A stretch of 64,000 nt of DNA from SABI01 sp028532915. Its GTDB lineage: Bacteria; Spirochaetota; Spirochaetia; Sphaerochaetales; Sphaerochaetaceae. Below the pieces are notes generated by a model, which was not told the origin of the DNA, made no database searches, and saw nothing but the letters and a program-made list of their open reading frames with translations. The stretch spans positions 930,001 to 994,000 of the forward strand of contig OY781923.1 in assembly GCA_963677225.1 (NCBI GenBank), in the 5' to 3' direction. Position 1 is the stretch's first letter, and each line of letters starts with the position of its first letter. Both the position numbers and the translations under genes were made by a program. Of this stretch, positions 23,527 through 32,438 are shown one piece after another.

Positions 23527-24753
23527 CAGGGATCTCTCCGCGGTGCATATTCCGTTGATTCCTTCTATGACCTTTTCGGATGGACATGCAAAGTTGAATC
23601 GGACGAATTTTTCGTAACCATCACCGAACCATGTGCCGTCGTTCATCGCGACATTCCCGTATACACCGAAGAATCGGGAGAGAAGCCCTCCGTCGCCCCT
23701 ATCTTTATAGATATCGGGATGATTGAGTGCATCTAGGGCCACCTTATCGTATATCGCAGAACAATCGAGAAACGCGATGAATGAAGCAGAGGGGACCACA
23801 AGCGAGATTGCCGAACCGTTTTGCTTCAGAGTCGACCTGATCACCTCGATATTATGCTGCAGATAGATGAGAACCTGATCGAGCCACACAGACCCGTGTT
23901 GATATGCTGCTCTTGCACTCACTGTAGCCAGAAGGTCGGCTGCGATATGGAGCGACTGCTGCCTTCGGGAAACCTTCCGTCTCATCTCGACAGAAGAGCA
24001 GACGATGACAGAGAAATGTTCTCCTGCGATGTTGAAAGTCTTCGACGGAGCCATACAGGTCGCGCATCTGAGGTCGATCTCTTTTGAGACAGTATTGAAC
24101 GGTGTGTGAACGACATCGGGATATACCAGGTCTGCATGGATCTCATCGCTTATGACCATCATATCATGTTCTTTCGCGATAGTCGCGATCTTGAAGATCT
24201 GTTGGCGACTGAAGACGATGCCTGTGGGATTGTGCGGAGAGCAGAATAGAAGAATCGAGGGATCGTGTTGAGCGCACAGTCTTTCAAGTGAATCCATATC
24301 TACATGAAAGGAGGATGATGAGCGGTCAAAGGGAAGATTCCACGGGATAATAGTCCTGTTCAACCCCTCCAGAATCGAGACGAACGGCTTGTAGGAAGGA
24401 AACGGCAGAATTACAGTATCACCCTCTTCACTGTAGAGCTCGATCAACAGGGCTACGGAAGCGAGCATTCCCGGGGATATCACCACTAAAGACGGATCGA
24501 TCTCCCAGTTGTGTCTTTTCAGGGCGAATGAGGTGAAGATTCTCTTTGTATCGTTGAAAGACGGGTATCCGAGAATTCCGTCGTCGAGCTCTTTCTTAAT
24601 AGCATCAAGCACAGGTTGAGGGGATTTGAAATCCATGTCAGCAACCCAGTACGGACGTGCATCTTCATTGTTCGCAAAACTCGAGATGAGAGTTTTATTA
24701 TACTTTGCCGAAGGGGTCTTCGATCTGTCGATGATCGTATCGAGAGTGTTCAT
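23521..24753 (-). CDS. MalY/PatB-type PLP-dependent C-S lyase/aminotransferase
   Basis: 410 residues, class I/II aminotransferase fold of the MalY/PatB group. The N-terminus KYNK.... and PYWVADMDF is typical of cystathionine beta-lyase-like enzymes. PLP contacts include N175 in SPHNPTG, D203 in SDEIHADLVY and the Schiff-base Lys238 in APSKTFNIAG. It probably cleaves cystathionine or cysteine conjugates, or acts in methionine supply. It is the last gene of the aroA-ltaE-EFR1-malY operon, with a 4-base overlap to the gene before it. Confidence 0.88.
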   Translation of the reverse strand: MNTLDTIIDRSKTPSAKYNKTLISSFANNEDARPYWVADMDFKSPQPVLDAIKKELDDGILGYPSFNDTKRIFTSFALKRHNWEIDPSLVVISPGMLASVALLIELYSEEGDTVILPFPSYKPFVSILEGLNRTIIPWNLPFDRSSSSFHVDMDSLERLCAQHDPSILLFCSPHNPTGIVFSRQQIFKIATIAKEHDMMVISDEIHADLVYPDVVHTPFNTVSKEIDLRCATCMAPSKTFNIAGEHFSVIVCSSVEMRRKVSRRQQSLHIAADLLATVSARAAYQHGSVWLDQVLIYLQHNIEVIRSTLKQNGSAISLVVPSASFIAFLDCSAIYDKVALDALNHPDIYKDRGDGGLLSRFFGVYGNVAMNDGTWFGDGYEKFVRFNFACPSEKVIEGINGICTAERSLS

Positions 24754-25529
24754 ATCGTTTCGTTCCTTGCTGTGAAATCAGGGCCTTGGTAATACGTATA
24801 TCCCTGAAGCGGTTTGCGTTTCAGTCGTATCGCATGGACGGGGCATTTGTGGTAACAGGCGAAACACTGTTCGCAGTGATGCAGATAGCGTATCTTTCCT
24901 TCATGGAGTTCGATGTTGTTCACCGGACAGGATCGCACACAGATGCCGCATTCGGTGCATGTATCATCCACAATGAACTTCCTGTCGTAGGTATAGCGCC
25001 AGTGAGCGATCGACCTGTATACATACAATGCGGTGTTGCTCAGCGGCCACCGGGTTCTCACTTTGATTGATTCCTCTCCGACCTCTTTAATGATTGTCTT
25101 GACCGATTCATATGCGTCCTGTTCGATTCTCTTCCTTTTATCCTTTTCCGGCACTTTCGAAAGGGGAGTATAGGTGTCGACCATCTTCACTGTCTCGCAG
25201 TATGAACTCAGATATCCTGCCTGCTGCAGAAGCATCTCGGTGATGGATGGAGCAAAGGAGCTCATCCCGCCGTTCGTTAATATCGTGAAAAGATAGGTCA
25301 GTTCGATCTGAGCCGGTTTGAGAAAGGTTTCAATGAACTGCATGATGGCAGTCGGTGGAGCAAAATAATAGACGGGAAACACAAGTCCAAGCGTTGTGAG
25401 ATCCTCAAAATCCTCGGAAGCTGCATCGCTGATACTCTTGCACAGATCGAAAGAGAGCTGAGAGGCGATCTCTTTCGCTACTGCCTTCGAGTTGCCGACA
25501 CCCGAGAAATAGAAGATGGCCTTTTTCAT
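24750..25529 (-). CDS. EFR1-type flavodoxin-ferredoxin protein
   Basis: 259 residues. An N-terminal flavodoxin-like part (FYFSGVGNSKAVAKEIA, then LVFPVYYFAPP) is followed by two C-terminal 4Fe-4S clusters: CTECGICVRSCP and CEQCFACYHKCP. This is the EFR1 family of ferredoxins, soluble electron carriers of unassigned partners common in anaerobes. Its start overlaps the threonine aldolase stop (ATGA), and it is translationally linked to the next gene. The presence of oxygen-sensitive clusters fits an anaerobic lifestyle. The redox partner in this operon is unknown. Confidence 0.88.
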   Translation of the reverse strand: MKKAIFYFSGVGNSKAVAKEIASQLSFDLCKSISDAASEDFEDLTTLGLVFPVYYFAPPTAIMQFIETFLKPAQIELTYLFTILTNGGMSSFAPSITEMLLQQAGYLSSYCETVKMVDTYTPLSKVPEKDKRKRIEQDAYESVKTIIKEVGEESIKVRTRWPLSNTALYVYRSIAHWRYTYDRKFIVDDTCTECGICVRSCPVNNIELHEGKIRYLHHCEQCFACYHKCPVHAIRLKRKPLQGYTYYQGPDFTARNETI

Positions 25530-26548
25530 GAGGTGAATTCCTTTTCATCAATTGATTCGATGATGGTACAGATCTGATCGATATCGTCATCATCCAGATT
25601 CAGATTGGTGACGAACCGCACGCAGTCTCCCATAGCGAAGCAGCGAATGTCATGTTGTTCGAATACCTGCTCAATTTTGGATGCGTTTGTATGTTTCACA
25701 CTGAAGAATATGATATTCGTGTGCACATTTTCGATATCGAACTGAGCCCATGTGGTCTTTTTCAGCGTCTGTGCGATCTTCATCGCTCTGCGATGATCAT
25801 CTTCCAGTCGTTCGATATTGTGTGTGAGGGCGTAGATGCCGCCTGCAGCGAGGATTCCGGCCTGTCTCATTCCTGCACCGAGCATCTTTCTGACTGACCT
25901 GGCTTTCTCGATGAACTGTGATGTTCCGCACAAGAGAGCACCTACGGGAGCTCCGAGACCTTTGGAGATGCAGAAGGTCATCGTGTCCGCCTGAGCTGCG
26001 ATCTCTTTCGGATCCTCTTTAGTAGCGACAACAGCGTTCCAGAATCTAGCTCCGTCCATATGGACAGACATATCATAACTGTCGGCAAGATCTCTGATCT
26101 CTTTCAGTATCTGCAGAGGGTAGGTGATCCCTCCGATTGTATTCTCAACTTCGATGAGAGTTGAAGTCGCAAGATCATACGATCCTCTTTTTATGTGTGA
26201 TTCAATCGTCTGTGCATCCAGAATTCCTTTTTCTGTAGGAATGCCGATGGCTAAAGTCCCTGCTATGGAAGCGACCGAACCTACTTCATGCTGGATGATA
26301 TGGCTGTTGGAATCACATAATACTTCGTTGCCTCTTCCTCCGTTGATATACAGAGGAATGAGGTTTCCCATCGAGCCGCTGGGAACGAAGATACTCTCTT
26401 CTTTGCCTACCATCGAGGCTGCCATCTGCTCGAGTTTGTTGATGCTTTCATCTTCATGATAGACATCATCTCCGACTTCGGCGTAGGCCATCGCTTCTCT
26501 CATCGCTTTCGTAGGTAATGTGATAGTGTCACTTCTCAAGTCGTACAT
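25526..26548 (-). CDS. ltaE: Low-specificity threonine aldolase
   Basis: 340 residues, beta-eliminating lyase fold type I. Key sites: N-terminal LRSDTITLPT, H86 in the SHIIQHE region that stacks on PLP, D165 in HMDGAR and PLP Lys196 in CISKGLGAPVG. It cleaves (allo)threonine to glycine and acetaldehyde and can supply glycine for one-carbon metabolism. It starts 3 bases after the aroA stop and overlaps the next gene by 4 bases, so it sits in a tight amino-acid operon. Confidence 0.92.
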   Translation of the reverse strand: MYDLRSDTITLPTKAMREAMAYAEVGDDVYHEDESINKLEQMAASMVGKEESIFVPSGSMGNLIPLYINGGRGNEVLCDSNSHIIQHEVGSVASIAGTLAIGIPTEKGILDAQTIESHIKRGSYDLATSTLIEVENTIGGITYPLQILKEIRDLADSYDMSVHMDGARFWNAVVATKEDPKEIAAQADTMTFCISKGLGAPVGALLCGTSQFIEKARSVRKMLGAGMRQAGILAAGGIYALTHNIERLEDDHRRAMKIAQTLKKTTWAQFDIENVHTNIIFFSVKHTNASKIEQVFEQHDIRCFAMGDCVRFVTNLNLDDDDIDQICTIIESIDEKEFTS

Positions 26549-26550
26549 TC

Positions 26551-27813
26551 TTATATCTCCTTCCTGATAGAATCAAACAGTGTGAAAAACGTGGGGAAGG
26601 TGACATCTACGGCATCGATATCATCGATCGTCAGCGGACCTGAGGTCCTTAATGAGGCGATAGCCATCGCCATGATGATGCGGTGATCCCCGTAACCGCG
26701 ACATTCTCCTCCGTCCAGATGACCTTGTCCATGAATGATCAGTGAATCTTCGGTGTCTTCGATATGTGCTCCAAGAGTCATCAGATTACGTTTCATTGAT
26801 TCGATACGGTCAGTTTCTTTAATCCTTGCCTGAGGGACGTTTCCCAATACTGTCGTACCTTTTGCATAGCAGGCAGTAACGGCCAGAACGGGAAGGGCAT
26901 CGGGGATAGCATTGAGATCGAAATGTCCTCCATGCAATCCTTCTTGAGGCGATGTGACTGTCACTTCATCTCCATTCCACTTCACTATGGCTCCCATCTT
27001 CTCGAGGATGGTTAATACTTCCTTATCTCCCTGAGGATCTTCTTTGTTGAGTCCCGAGACTGTTACCGGTGAATCCGAAATAGCTCCGGCACAGAAGAAA
27101 AATGATGCTGAAGAGAAATCGCCTGCGATAGTGCTGTCAAATGGACTGTAGTGCTGATTACCCGGGATGATGAACTTCTTCATATCTTCATCATATGATA
27201 ATTTGATGTTCTGCTCTTTGAGCCAGTTGAGAGTCATCTCGACATAGGGGCGTTCGTTGAGCAGTGATACGTTGATGACAGACTGACCTTTTCCCATCAC
27301 ACAGCCGAGAAGGAGAGCCGAAAGATGCTGGCTGGTATGACATGTTATATCGACTTCACCTGAACGGATCGGACCAGCGATGGTGAATGGAGGATACCCG
27401 CCTTTCGTGCAGGAAACTCTTACTTTATGACCTTTCAAAGCTTCAAGCAGGGGGAGAACAGGACGGCTTTTCAGCTGACTGTCTCCGGTGAAGGTGGCTT
27501 TGACCGGCAGAGAAGCTACCATTCCTGCAGCCAGATACATCGTGGTCCCCGAATTGCCGCAATCGAAGACAACCTCTTCGGGCAGGGTGTCAAATCCTGT
27601 CACGGATAACACTTCCTCTTCTTTTGAGACTTTTGCTCCCAGCGTCTGTATCAGATTGATCGCTGACCGGGTGTCGGATGAGTATAGCGGTCGTCGTATC
27701 GATGAAGTCCCTTTGCTGAAGGCTGCGATCAGAAGTGCTCTGATAGTCTGGGATTTACTCGTGACTATCGGTACTTTGCCGTGAATCTGTGACGGGTAGA
27801 GTGTTAGTTCCAT
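26551..27813 (-). CDS. aroA: 3-phosphoshikimate 1-carboxyvinyltransferase (EPSP synthase)
   Basis: 420 residues, complete. Shikimate-phosphate and PEP sites are visible: SKSQTIRALL near residue 20, GNSGTTMYLAAG near 87, SRPVLPLLEAL near 115 and the late RIKETDRI motif. It makes EPSP in the shikimate pathway. First gene of the aroA-ltaE-EFR1-malY operon. Its ATG has no ribosome site; instead an extended -10 (TGA-TATAGT) ends 6 bases upstream, so it is another probable leaderless message. The intrinsic terminator of oppA lies immediately upstream. Confidence 0.95.
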   Translation of the reverse strand: MELTLYPSQIHGKVPIVTSKSQTIRALLIAAFSKGTSSIRRPLYSSDTRSAINLIQTLGAKVSKEEEVLSVTGFDTLPEEVVFDCGNSGTTMYLAAGMVASLPVKATFTGDSQLKSRPVLPLLEALKGHKVRVSCTKGGYPPFTIAGPIRSGEVDITCHTSQHLSALLLGCVMGKGQSVINVSLLNERPYVEMTLNWLKEQNIKLSYDEDMKKFIIPGNQHYSPFDSTIAGDFSSASFFFCAGAISDSPVTVSGLNKEDPQGDKEVLTILEKMGAIVKWNGDEVTVTSPQEGLHGGHFDLNAIPDALPVLAVTACYAKGTTVLGNVPQARIKETDRIESMKRNLMTLGAHIEDTEDSLIIHGQGHLDGGECRGYGDHRIIMAMAIASLRTSGPLTIDDIDAVDVTFPTFFTLFDSIRKEI

Positions 27814-27819
27814 GGTGCG

Positions 27820-27828
27820 ACTATATCA
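27820..27828 (-). promoter_or_regulatory. Extended -10 promoter of the aroA operon
   Basis: TGA-TATAGT on the minus strand ends 6 bases before the aroA ATG. No ribosome site is present and no clear -35 is seen. Confidence 0.5.
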
Positions 27829-27841
27829 TAAGAGAAAATAC

Positions 27842-27871
27842 AAAAAAAGCCCTCGGAAAAATTCCGAGGGC
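27842..27871 (-). terminator. Intrinsic terminator of oppA
   Basis: On the minus strand, arms GCCCTCGGAA and TTCCGAGGGC (10 bp) enclose a 3-base loop and are followed by seven T residues. Confidence 0.9.
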
Positions 27872-27893
27872 GAAATCTCAAAGATAATCGTAA

Positions 27894-29657
27894 CTATTTC
27901 AGGTAGATATCTTTTGTTGGATGGTAATCCATCGTATTGGTATGCCAACCGCCCCACTTTGTGGTGTCTATCATGTTGTTTGTCGTGTAGAAGTACAGAG
28001 GCATGATTCCCTGGTCTTCTTCAATAAAGATTGTCTCAGCTTCGAGAAGTACATCCAGTCTGTCCTGACCGCTCAAAGTAGCAGCTTCTGTGATCAGAAT
28101 GTCATACACCTCGTTAGAGTATCTTCCGCCGTTCATCCCGGCTCCGGTGATGAACATATCGAGGAAGGTGTTCGGGTCCTGATAGTCTCCGACCCATCCT
28201 GCTCTTGCGACCTGGAAGTTTCCTTCATTTCTATTGGACAGGTAGGTTGACCATTCCTGGTTCTCAAGTGTGATCAGAGCATTGGAATCCGCAGCATCTG
28301 AATCGGTACTTTCGAGAGCATCAAGGTCAAGTCCGAAAGCTTCGCGCCACTGACTCTGGATGAACTCCGCGATAGCTTTGTGGCTTTCGCTTGTGTTGTA
28401 CAGAATAGTTGTCTTTGGGAAGTTGTCCTTGGTATAACCGGCTTCGGCGAGAAGTTTTCTAGCTTCTTCCACATCATATTCAGGATAGCCGAGACCTTCA
28501 TATCCTGCCATCTCGGGTACGATACCTTTTGCAGGAATCTGTCCGCCGCGTGTGACACCTTCAACAAGAGCTTCTCTGTCGACTGCAAGAGAGAAAGCCT
28601 TTCTCACTCTGACATCATCGAAAGGAGCTTTTTCATTGTTGAATACGTAGTAATAGGTCGCAAGCTGTGGTGCTCTGAAATAATCACGTCTGAGTGATGC
28701 AGCTTCAATCTGATCGAGAGGAACTTCGGTTGCCCAGTCAAGTTCACCGTTCAGATACATGTTGTATGCTGTATTGTTATCATCAATTGCATAGAAGATC
28801 ACTTCATCAAGTTTCACGTTCTCGCGGTCCCAGTATTTTTCGTTCGGAACAACTGATACGTGATCCTGAGGAACCCATTCTTTAAGAACGTACGGTCCGT
28901 TTCCTACGAAGTTTTCGGGAAGTGTCCATTCATCGCCGTATTCAGCAATGGCATGAAGAGGAACGACTGCGAAACTGTAATGGGCAAGAGCTCCGATAGC
29001 GTAGGGAAGAGGTCCTAACAGATCCATCTGGAATCTGCCGTCTTCGAGGACTCTGATTCCAACCTCATCTGCTGTCGCTTCTCCGGCATTGTATTCAGCA
29101 GCGCCTTTGAGGAACATAGCAGGGAACCATGCATACGGGCTTGCCGTTGCAGGATCAAGCTCTCTGAGCCATGAGAGACGAACCGTTTCGGCTGTGATCG
29201 GAGTACCGTCTGACCAGACAGCATCACGAAGAGTGAAGGTATACTGCGTACCGTCTTCGCTCATTTCCCAGCTTTCTGCCAGTCCGGGGATACCTTCTGC
29301 GGTTTCAGGATCGTAGATGATCAGCCCTTCGAAGATAGCCTCATAGATTCTGTGCTCAGGAACACCCTGAATCTGATGAGGATCGAGGCTTTCAGGTTCT
29401 GCACCATTCCCTATCCGGAATACCACTTTATCAGCGTCATCCATTTCTGCCGGAGCTGCTGGTGCAGCTACAGCTTCTTCAACGGCAGGTGCTTCTTCAA
29501 CGGGTGCTTCGGCAGCAGGAGCTTCGGCAGCAGCAGGTGCTTCAGCAGCAGGGGCCGCTGGAGCTTCAACCTCGACGGGTTCTTCTTTCTTTCCACAGGA
29601 AATAAACAAGGCTCCGACAAGGAGAACAATCAATGCAATAGATAAAAATTTCTTCAT
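27894..29657 (-). CDS. oppA: Oligopeptide ABC transporter substrate-binding lipoprotein
   Basis: 587 residues. Lipoprotein signal ends LFISC, followed by a long low-complexity Ala/Glu/Pro linker (about 25-70) that would hold the binding domain off the membrane. The rest is a family 5 solute-binding protein, with a GNGAEPESLDPH entry motif and conserved NGPYVLKEW and AFSLAVDREALV. It delivers peptides to OppBCDF, encoded upstream on the same strand but separated by an opposing gene. I chose the ATG at 29657 because AGGAG lies 8 bases before it; the ATG at 29663 is only 2 bases from that site. It has its own promoter and a strong terminator, as expected for the most abundant component. Confidence 0.92.
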   Translation of the reverse strand: MKKFLSIALIVLLVGALFISCGKKEEPVEVEAPAAPAAEAPAAAEAPAAEAPVEEAPAVEEAVAAPAAPAEMDDADKVVFRIGNGAEPESLDPHQIQGVPEHRIYEAIFEGLIIYDPETAEGIPGLAESWEMSEDGTQYTFTLRDAVWSDGTPITAETVRLSWLRELDPATASPYAWFPAMFLKGAAEYNAGEATADEVGIRVLEDGRFQMDLLGPLPYAIGALAHYSFAVVPLHAIAEYGDEWTLPENFVGNGPYVLKEWVPQDHVSVVPNEKYWDRENVKLDEVIFYAIDDNNTAYNMYLNGELDWATEVPLDQIEAASLRRDYFRAPQLATYYYVFNNEKAPFDDVRVRKAFSLAVDREALVEGVTRGGQIPAKGIVPEMAGYEGLGYPEYDVEEARKLLAEAGYTKDNFPKTTILYNTSESHKAIAEFIQSQWREAFGLDLDALESTDSDAADSNALITLENQEWSTYLSNRNEGNFQVARAGWVGDYQDPNTFLDMFITGAGMNGGRYSNEVYDILITEAATLSGQDRLDVLLEAETIFIEEDQGIMPLYFYTTNNMIDTTKWGGWHTNTMDYHPTKDIYLK

Positions 29658-29694
29658 ATACATATCTCCTTATTGAAATACATTCTTTCAGTTC

Positions 29695-29723
29695 AGAGTA
29701 GCGTAAAGCCCTCTGTTAATCAA
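29695..29723 (-). promoter_or_regulatory. Probable promoter of oppA
   Basis: Minus strand TTGATT (29723-29718), 17 bases, TACTCT (29700-29695), about 38 bases upstream of the start. A second candidate, TGG-TATTAT, lies farther upstream around 29750. Confidence 0.4.
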
Positions 29724-29844
29724 GGAAAAAAGCTTTTCCAACTTCTATAATACCACAATTTAAGATAAACAAAAGTATCCTTTTCACCTATCTTGATAAT
29801 GAGTATACTGTAATCACAACAGCTCCAAAAAGGAAATCAACAAA

Positions 29845-30402
29845 ATGATTATGAAGTTACATAAAATTGATGAGAAAAAATTTAGGTATTCGGTAACGAT
29901 GACCCATAAAATCTCATATTTCATATTTGCAGTCTTTATTCTGATAGGCTTCGCATCTCAACCTGAGGGGATTTCTTCTTCTGTTTCATCTTTCATTCCA
30001 CTTCTATTCCTTCTCATATGTCTTGTCGGGATAGGGTATCGGGAGCAGTGGACCTTCGATAAGGAGAGAAGGAAAGTGTCTTCGCTCATCGGAGTTTTCT
30101 TCATTGTCAGGAAACGGGAATACTCTTGTGATGAAATTCAGGCTGTCGAAATCTCCCATTTCACCAGAGGGTACCGCTCCCAGCCGAAAAAAGCGGGAGA
30201 CAGGGGGAGAAACAAGTCTATGACGGTCTTTTCTCTGCGGATGACCGATGATCAGCTGAAGCAGATAGAGATAATCCCGGAAAGAACTTCGAGAGGGAGA
30301 GTTCATAATAACGCAGTTGCGATAGCGTCATTCATGAATCTCCCTTTCAAGGCCGACCGGGATTATGACAAGGTAAATGCCGTGCAGTTGTCAGATCTCT
30401 GA
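29845..30402 (+). CDS. Hypothetical membrane protein, two N-terminal helices
   Basis: 185 residues not recognised as a named family. Two hydrophobic segments (about 24-41 and 49-66) precede a soluble, basic C-terminal part that contains a PH-like pattern (WTFDKERRKVSSLIGVFF, then charged strands). A ribosome site AAGGAAA precedes the ATG, and TATACT lies about 40 bases upstream, so it is probably expressed. It sits between oppA and oppF but in the opposite direction, ending 8 bases from the oppF stop. This splits what is usually one opp operon. Its function is unknown. Confidence 0.65.
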   Translation: MIMKLHKIDEKKFRYSVTMTHKISYFIFAVFILIGFASQPEGISSSVSSFIPLLFLLICLVGIGYREQWTFDKERRKVSSLIGVFFIVRKREYSCDEIQAVEISHFTRGYRSQPKKAGDRGRNKSMTVFSLRMTDDQLKQIEIIPERTSRGRVHNNAVAIASFMNLPFKADRDYDKVNAVQLSDL

Positions 30403-30409
30403 TATCGAT

Positions 30410-31423
30410 CTATTCGTAGAGCCAGCATGCGACTTCGTGATGTTCGTCGACCTTCTTCATCGGGGGGATGTTGGTCTTGCACTTTTCCATCTTGTACGGA
30501 CAGCGGTCATAGAAATAGCATCCGACCCTCTCGACATTAGGAGATGGGACATCGCCTGTAAGGATGATTCTCTGCCGTTTCCTTTCTATGACCGGATCGG
30601 GGATCGGGGCTGCAGAAAGAAGAGCCTTCGTGTACGGATGAAGAGGATTCTTGTAGAGGTCGCTGCTTCGTGACAGTTCCATGATCTTTCCGAGGTACAT
30701 GACAGCCACTCTGGTACTGATATACTCGATGACTGCCAGATCGTGTGCGATGAACAGGTATGTAAGACCCAGTTCTTCCTGAAGATCATGCAGCAGATTC
30801 AGAATCTGTGACTGGATCGATACATCGAGAGCACTGACAGGTTCATCGGCTAAAATGATCTTCGGATTCAGAGCAAGCGCTCTTGCGATACCGATGCGCT
30901 GTCGTTGACCTCCGCTGAATTCATGCGGGTAGCGGTTCTTGAAGGCCCTGTTGAGACCTACTCGTTCCATCAGCTCTTCAACCCTGTCCTCGATATCCTT
31001 TTTCGACATCTGCGGTTCAAGCATACGGCGTTTTTTATAGATCTCGAGAGGTTCTGCAATGATCGTACGGACTGTCATCCTCGGATCAAGAGATGCGTAA
31101 GGATCCTGGAAGATCATCTGCATGTTCTTTCGGGCATCAAGCAGTTCTTCCCTCTTCGCTTTGATCAGATCGAGTCCGTTGTAGACGACAGAACCTGAAG
31201 TCGGGGTGTACAGCTGGGAGATTGAACGGATGGTGGTTGATTTTCCGCATCCCGATTCTCCCACGATCCCCAAAGTCTCTCCTTCATTGACATCGAAGGA
31301 AATTCCGTCGACAGCTCTGACGGCTCCGACCTGTTTTTTCATGATGAACCCGGCTTCAATCGGAAAATGCTGTTTCAGATCTCTGACCTGCAGTAACGGT
31401 TTCTTTATCTCTTTCTCACTCAT
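30410..31423 (-). CDS. oppF: Oligopeptide ABC transporter ATPase OppF
   Basis: 337-residue ABC ATPase: Walker A GESGCGKST, Q-loop IFQDPYAS, signature SGGQRQRIGIARA, Walker B IILADEP and H-loop IAHD. The C-terminal oligopeptide-type extension includes a cysteine-rich segment (VGCYFYDRCPYKMEKC) typical of OppD/OppF/DppF, which may hold an iron-sulfur cluster. The start MSEKEIKK at 31423 overlaps the oppD end by 8 bases and has AAGGAG upstream. It is the last gene of oppBCDF. Confidence 0.93.
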   Translation of the reverse strand: MSEKEIKKPLLQVRDLKQHFPIEAGFIMKKQVGAVRAVDGISFDVNEGETLGIVGESGCGKSTTIRSISQLYTPTSGSVVYNGLDLIKAKREELLDARKNMQMIFQDPYASLDPRMTVRTIIAEPLEIYKKRRMLEPQMSKKDIEDRVEELMERVGLNRAFKNRYPHEFSGGQRQRIGIARALALNPKIILADEPVSALDVSIQSQILNLLHDLQEELGLTYLFIAHDLAVIEYISTRVAVMYLGKIMELSRSSDLYKNPLHPYTKALLSAAPIPDPVIERKRQRIILTGDVPSPNVERVGCYFYDRCPYKMEKCKTNIPPMKKVDEHHEVACWLYE

Positions 31424-32429
31424 CAGTGCTATTCTCCTTGTTTTCAGCATACAGCCAGCAGGCAACTTCGTGACCTTTTCCCAGATCCACCACAGGCGGA
31501 TACTGTTTCGTGCAGATTTCCATCTTCCTGGAGCATCGCGGATGGAACGGGCAGCATGGTGGAAGATCGATCACATTAGGCGGCTGTCCCTCAATACTGA
31601 ACAGTTTTCCGTTCTGTGCCTTGTCGAGCCGGGGGACCGATTTGATCAGCCCGTCGGTGTACGGGTGAGAAGGCCGCGCGTACAGCTCATCGGTATTCGC
31701 TTTCTCGACGATCTTCCCTGCGTACATGACGCAGACAGTATCACACAGTCCGGCTACAACACCGAGATCATGGGTGATGAGAATGACTGCGGTGTCCAGC
31801 TTCTGAGCAAGTTCCTGAATCAGTTCGAGAATCTGTGCCTGAATTGTCACATCCAGTGCTGTTGTAGGTTCATCCGCGATGAGAATCTTTGCTTCACAGC
31901 TGAGAGCCATAGCAATCATGACTCTCTGTCTCATCCCGCCGCTGAACTGGTGAGGATAACTGTGGATCCTCTCTTCGGCAGCCGGAATACCGACGAGTTT
32001 CAGCATATCGATCGATTTCTTCAGGGCTTCTTTCTTGCTCATGTCTTGATGAAGCAGGATGGTTTCAACCATCTGTGTCGATATTTTGAGGAAGGGATTG
32101 AGCGATGTCATCGGATCCTGGAAGATCATCGAGATCTTATTTCCCCTGATCGAGCGCAGTTCACTTTCCGGGACCTTGAGAATATCATCACCTTCGAAAA
32201 GGATTTCTCCTCCTACGATCTTACCGGGAGGGGATTGGATAAGGCGCATGATAGAAAGATTCGTTACAGATTTACCGCTGCCCGATTCTCCTACGATTCC
32301 CAGAGTCTCTCCTTGTGAGAGTTTGAATGAGATACCGTCGACGGCTTTTACCACTCCGGCATCAGTTTTGAAATATGTTCTGAGGTCTTTGACCTCCAGT
32401 AATGTTTTACGTGTTTCGTTGGTTTCCAC
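31416..32429 (-). CDS. oppD: Oligopeptide ABC transporter ATPase OppD
   Basis: 337 residues. Walker A GESGSGKSV, Q-loop IFQDPMTSLNP, signature SGGMRQRVMIAMA, Walker B ILIADEPTTALD, H-loop ITHD. The oligopeptide-type C-terminus has HPYTDGLIKSVP and CPFHPRCSRKMEIC. It pairs with OppF to power peptide uptake. It starts about 10 bases after the oppC stop and overlaps oppF by 8 bases. Confidence 0.93.
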   Translation of the reverse strand: METNETRKTLLEVKDLRTYFKTDAGVVKAVDGISFKLSQGETLGIVGESGSGKSVTNLSIMRLIQSPPGKIVGGEILFEGDDILKVPESELRSIRGNKISMIFQDPMTSLNPFLKISTQMVETILLHQDMSKKEALKKSIDMLKLVGIPAAEERIHSYPHQFSGGMRQRVMIAMALSCEAKILIADEPTTALDVTIQAQILELIQELAQKLDTAVILITHDLGVVAGLCDTVCVMYAGKIVEKANTDELYARPSHPYTDGLIKSVPRLDKAQNGKLFSIEGQPPNVIDLPPCCPFHPRCSRKMEICTKQYPPVVDLGKGHEVACWLYAENKENSTDE

Positions 32430-32438
32430 ACTGTTCTC

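Noticed and set aside
31206..32318. 370-codon plus-strand open frame across oppF/oppD
   Set aside because: It is antisense to two strongly conserved ABC ATPase genes and its translation shows no domain pattern.
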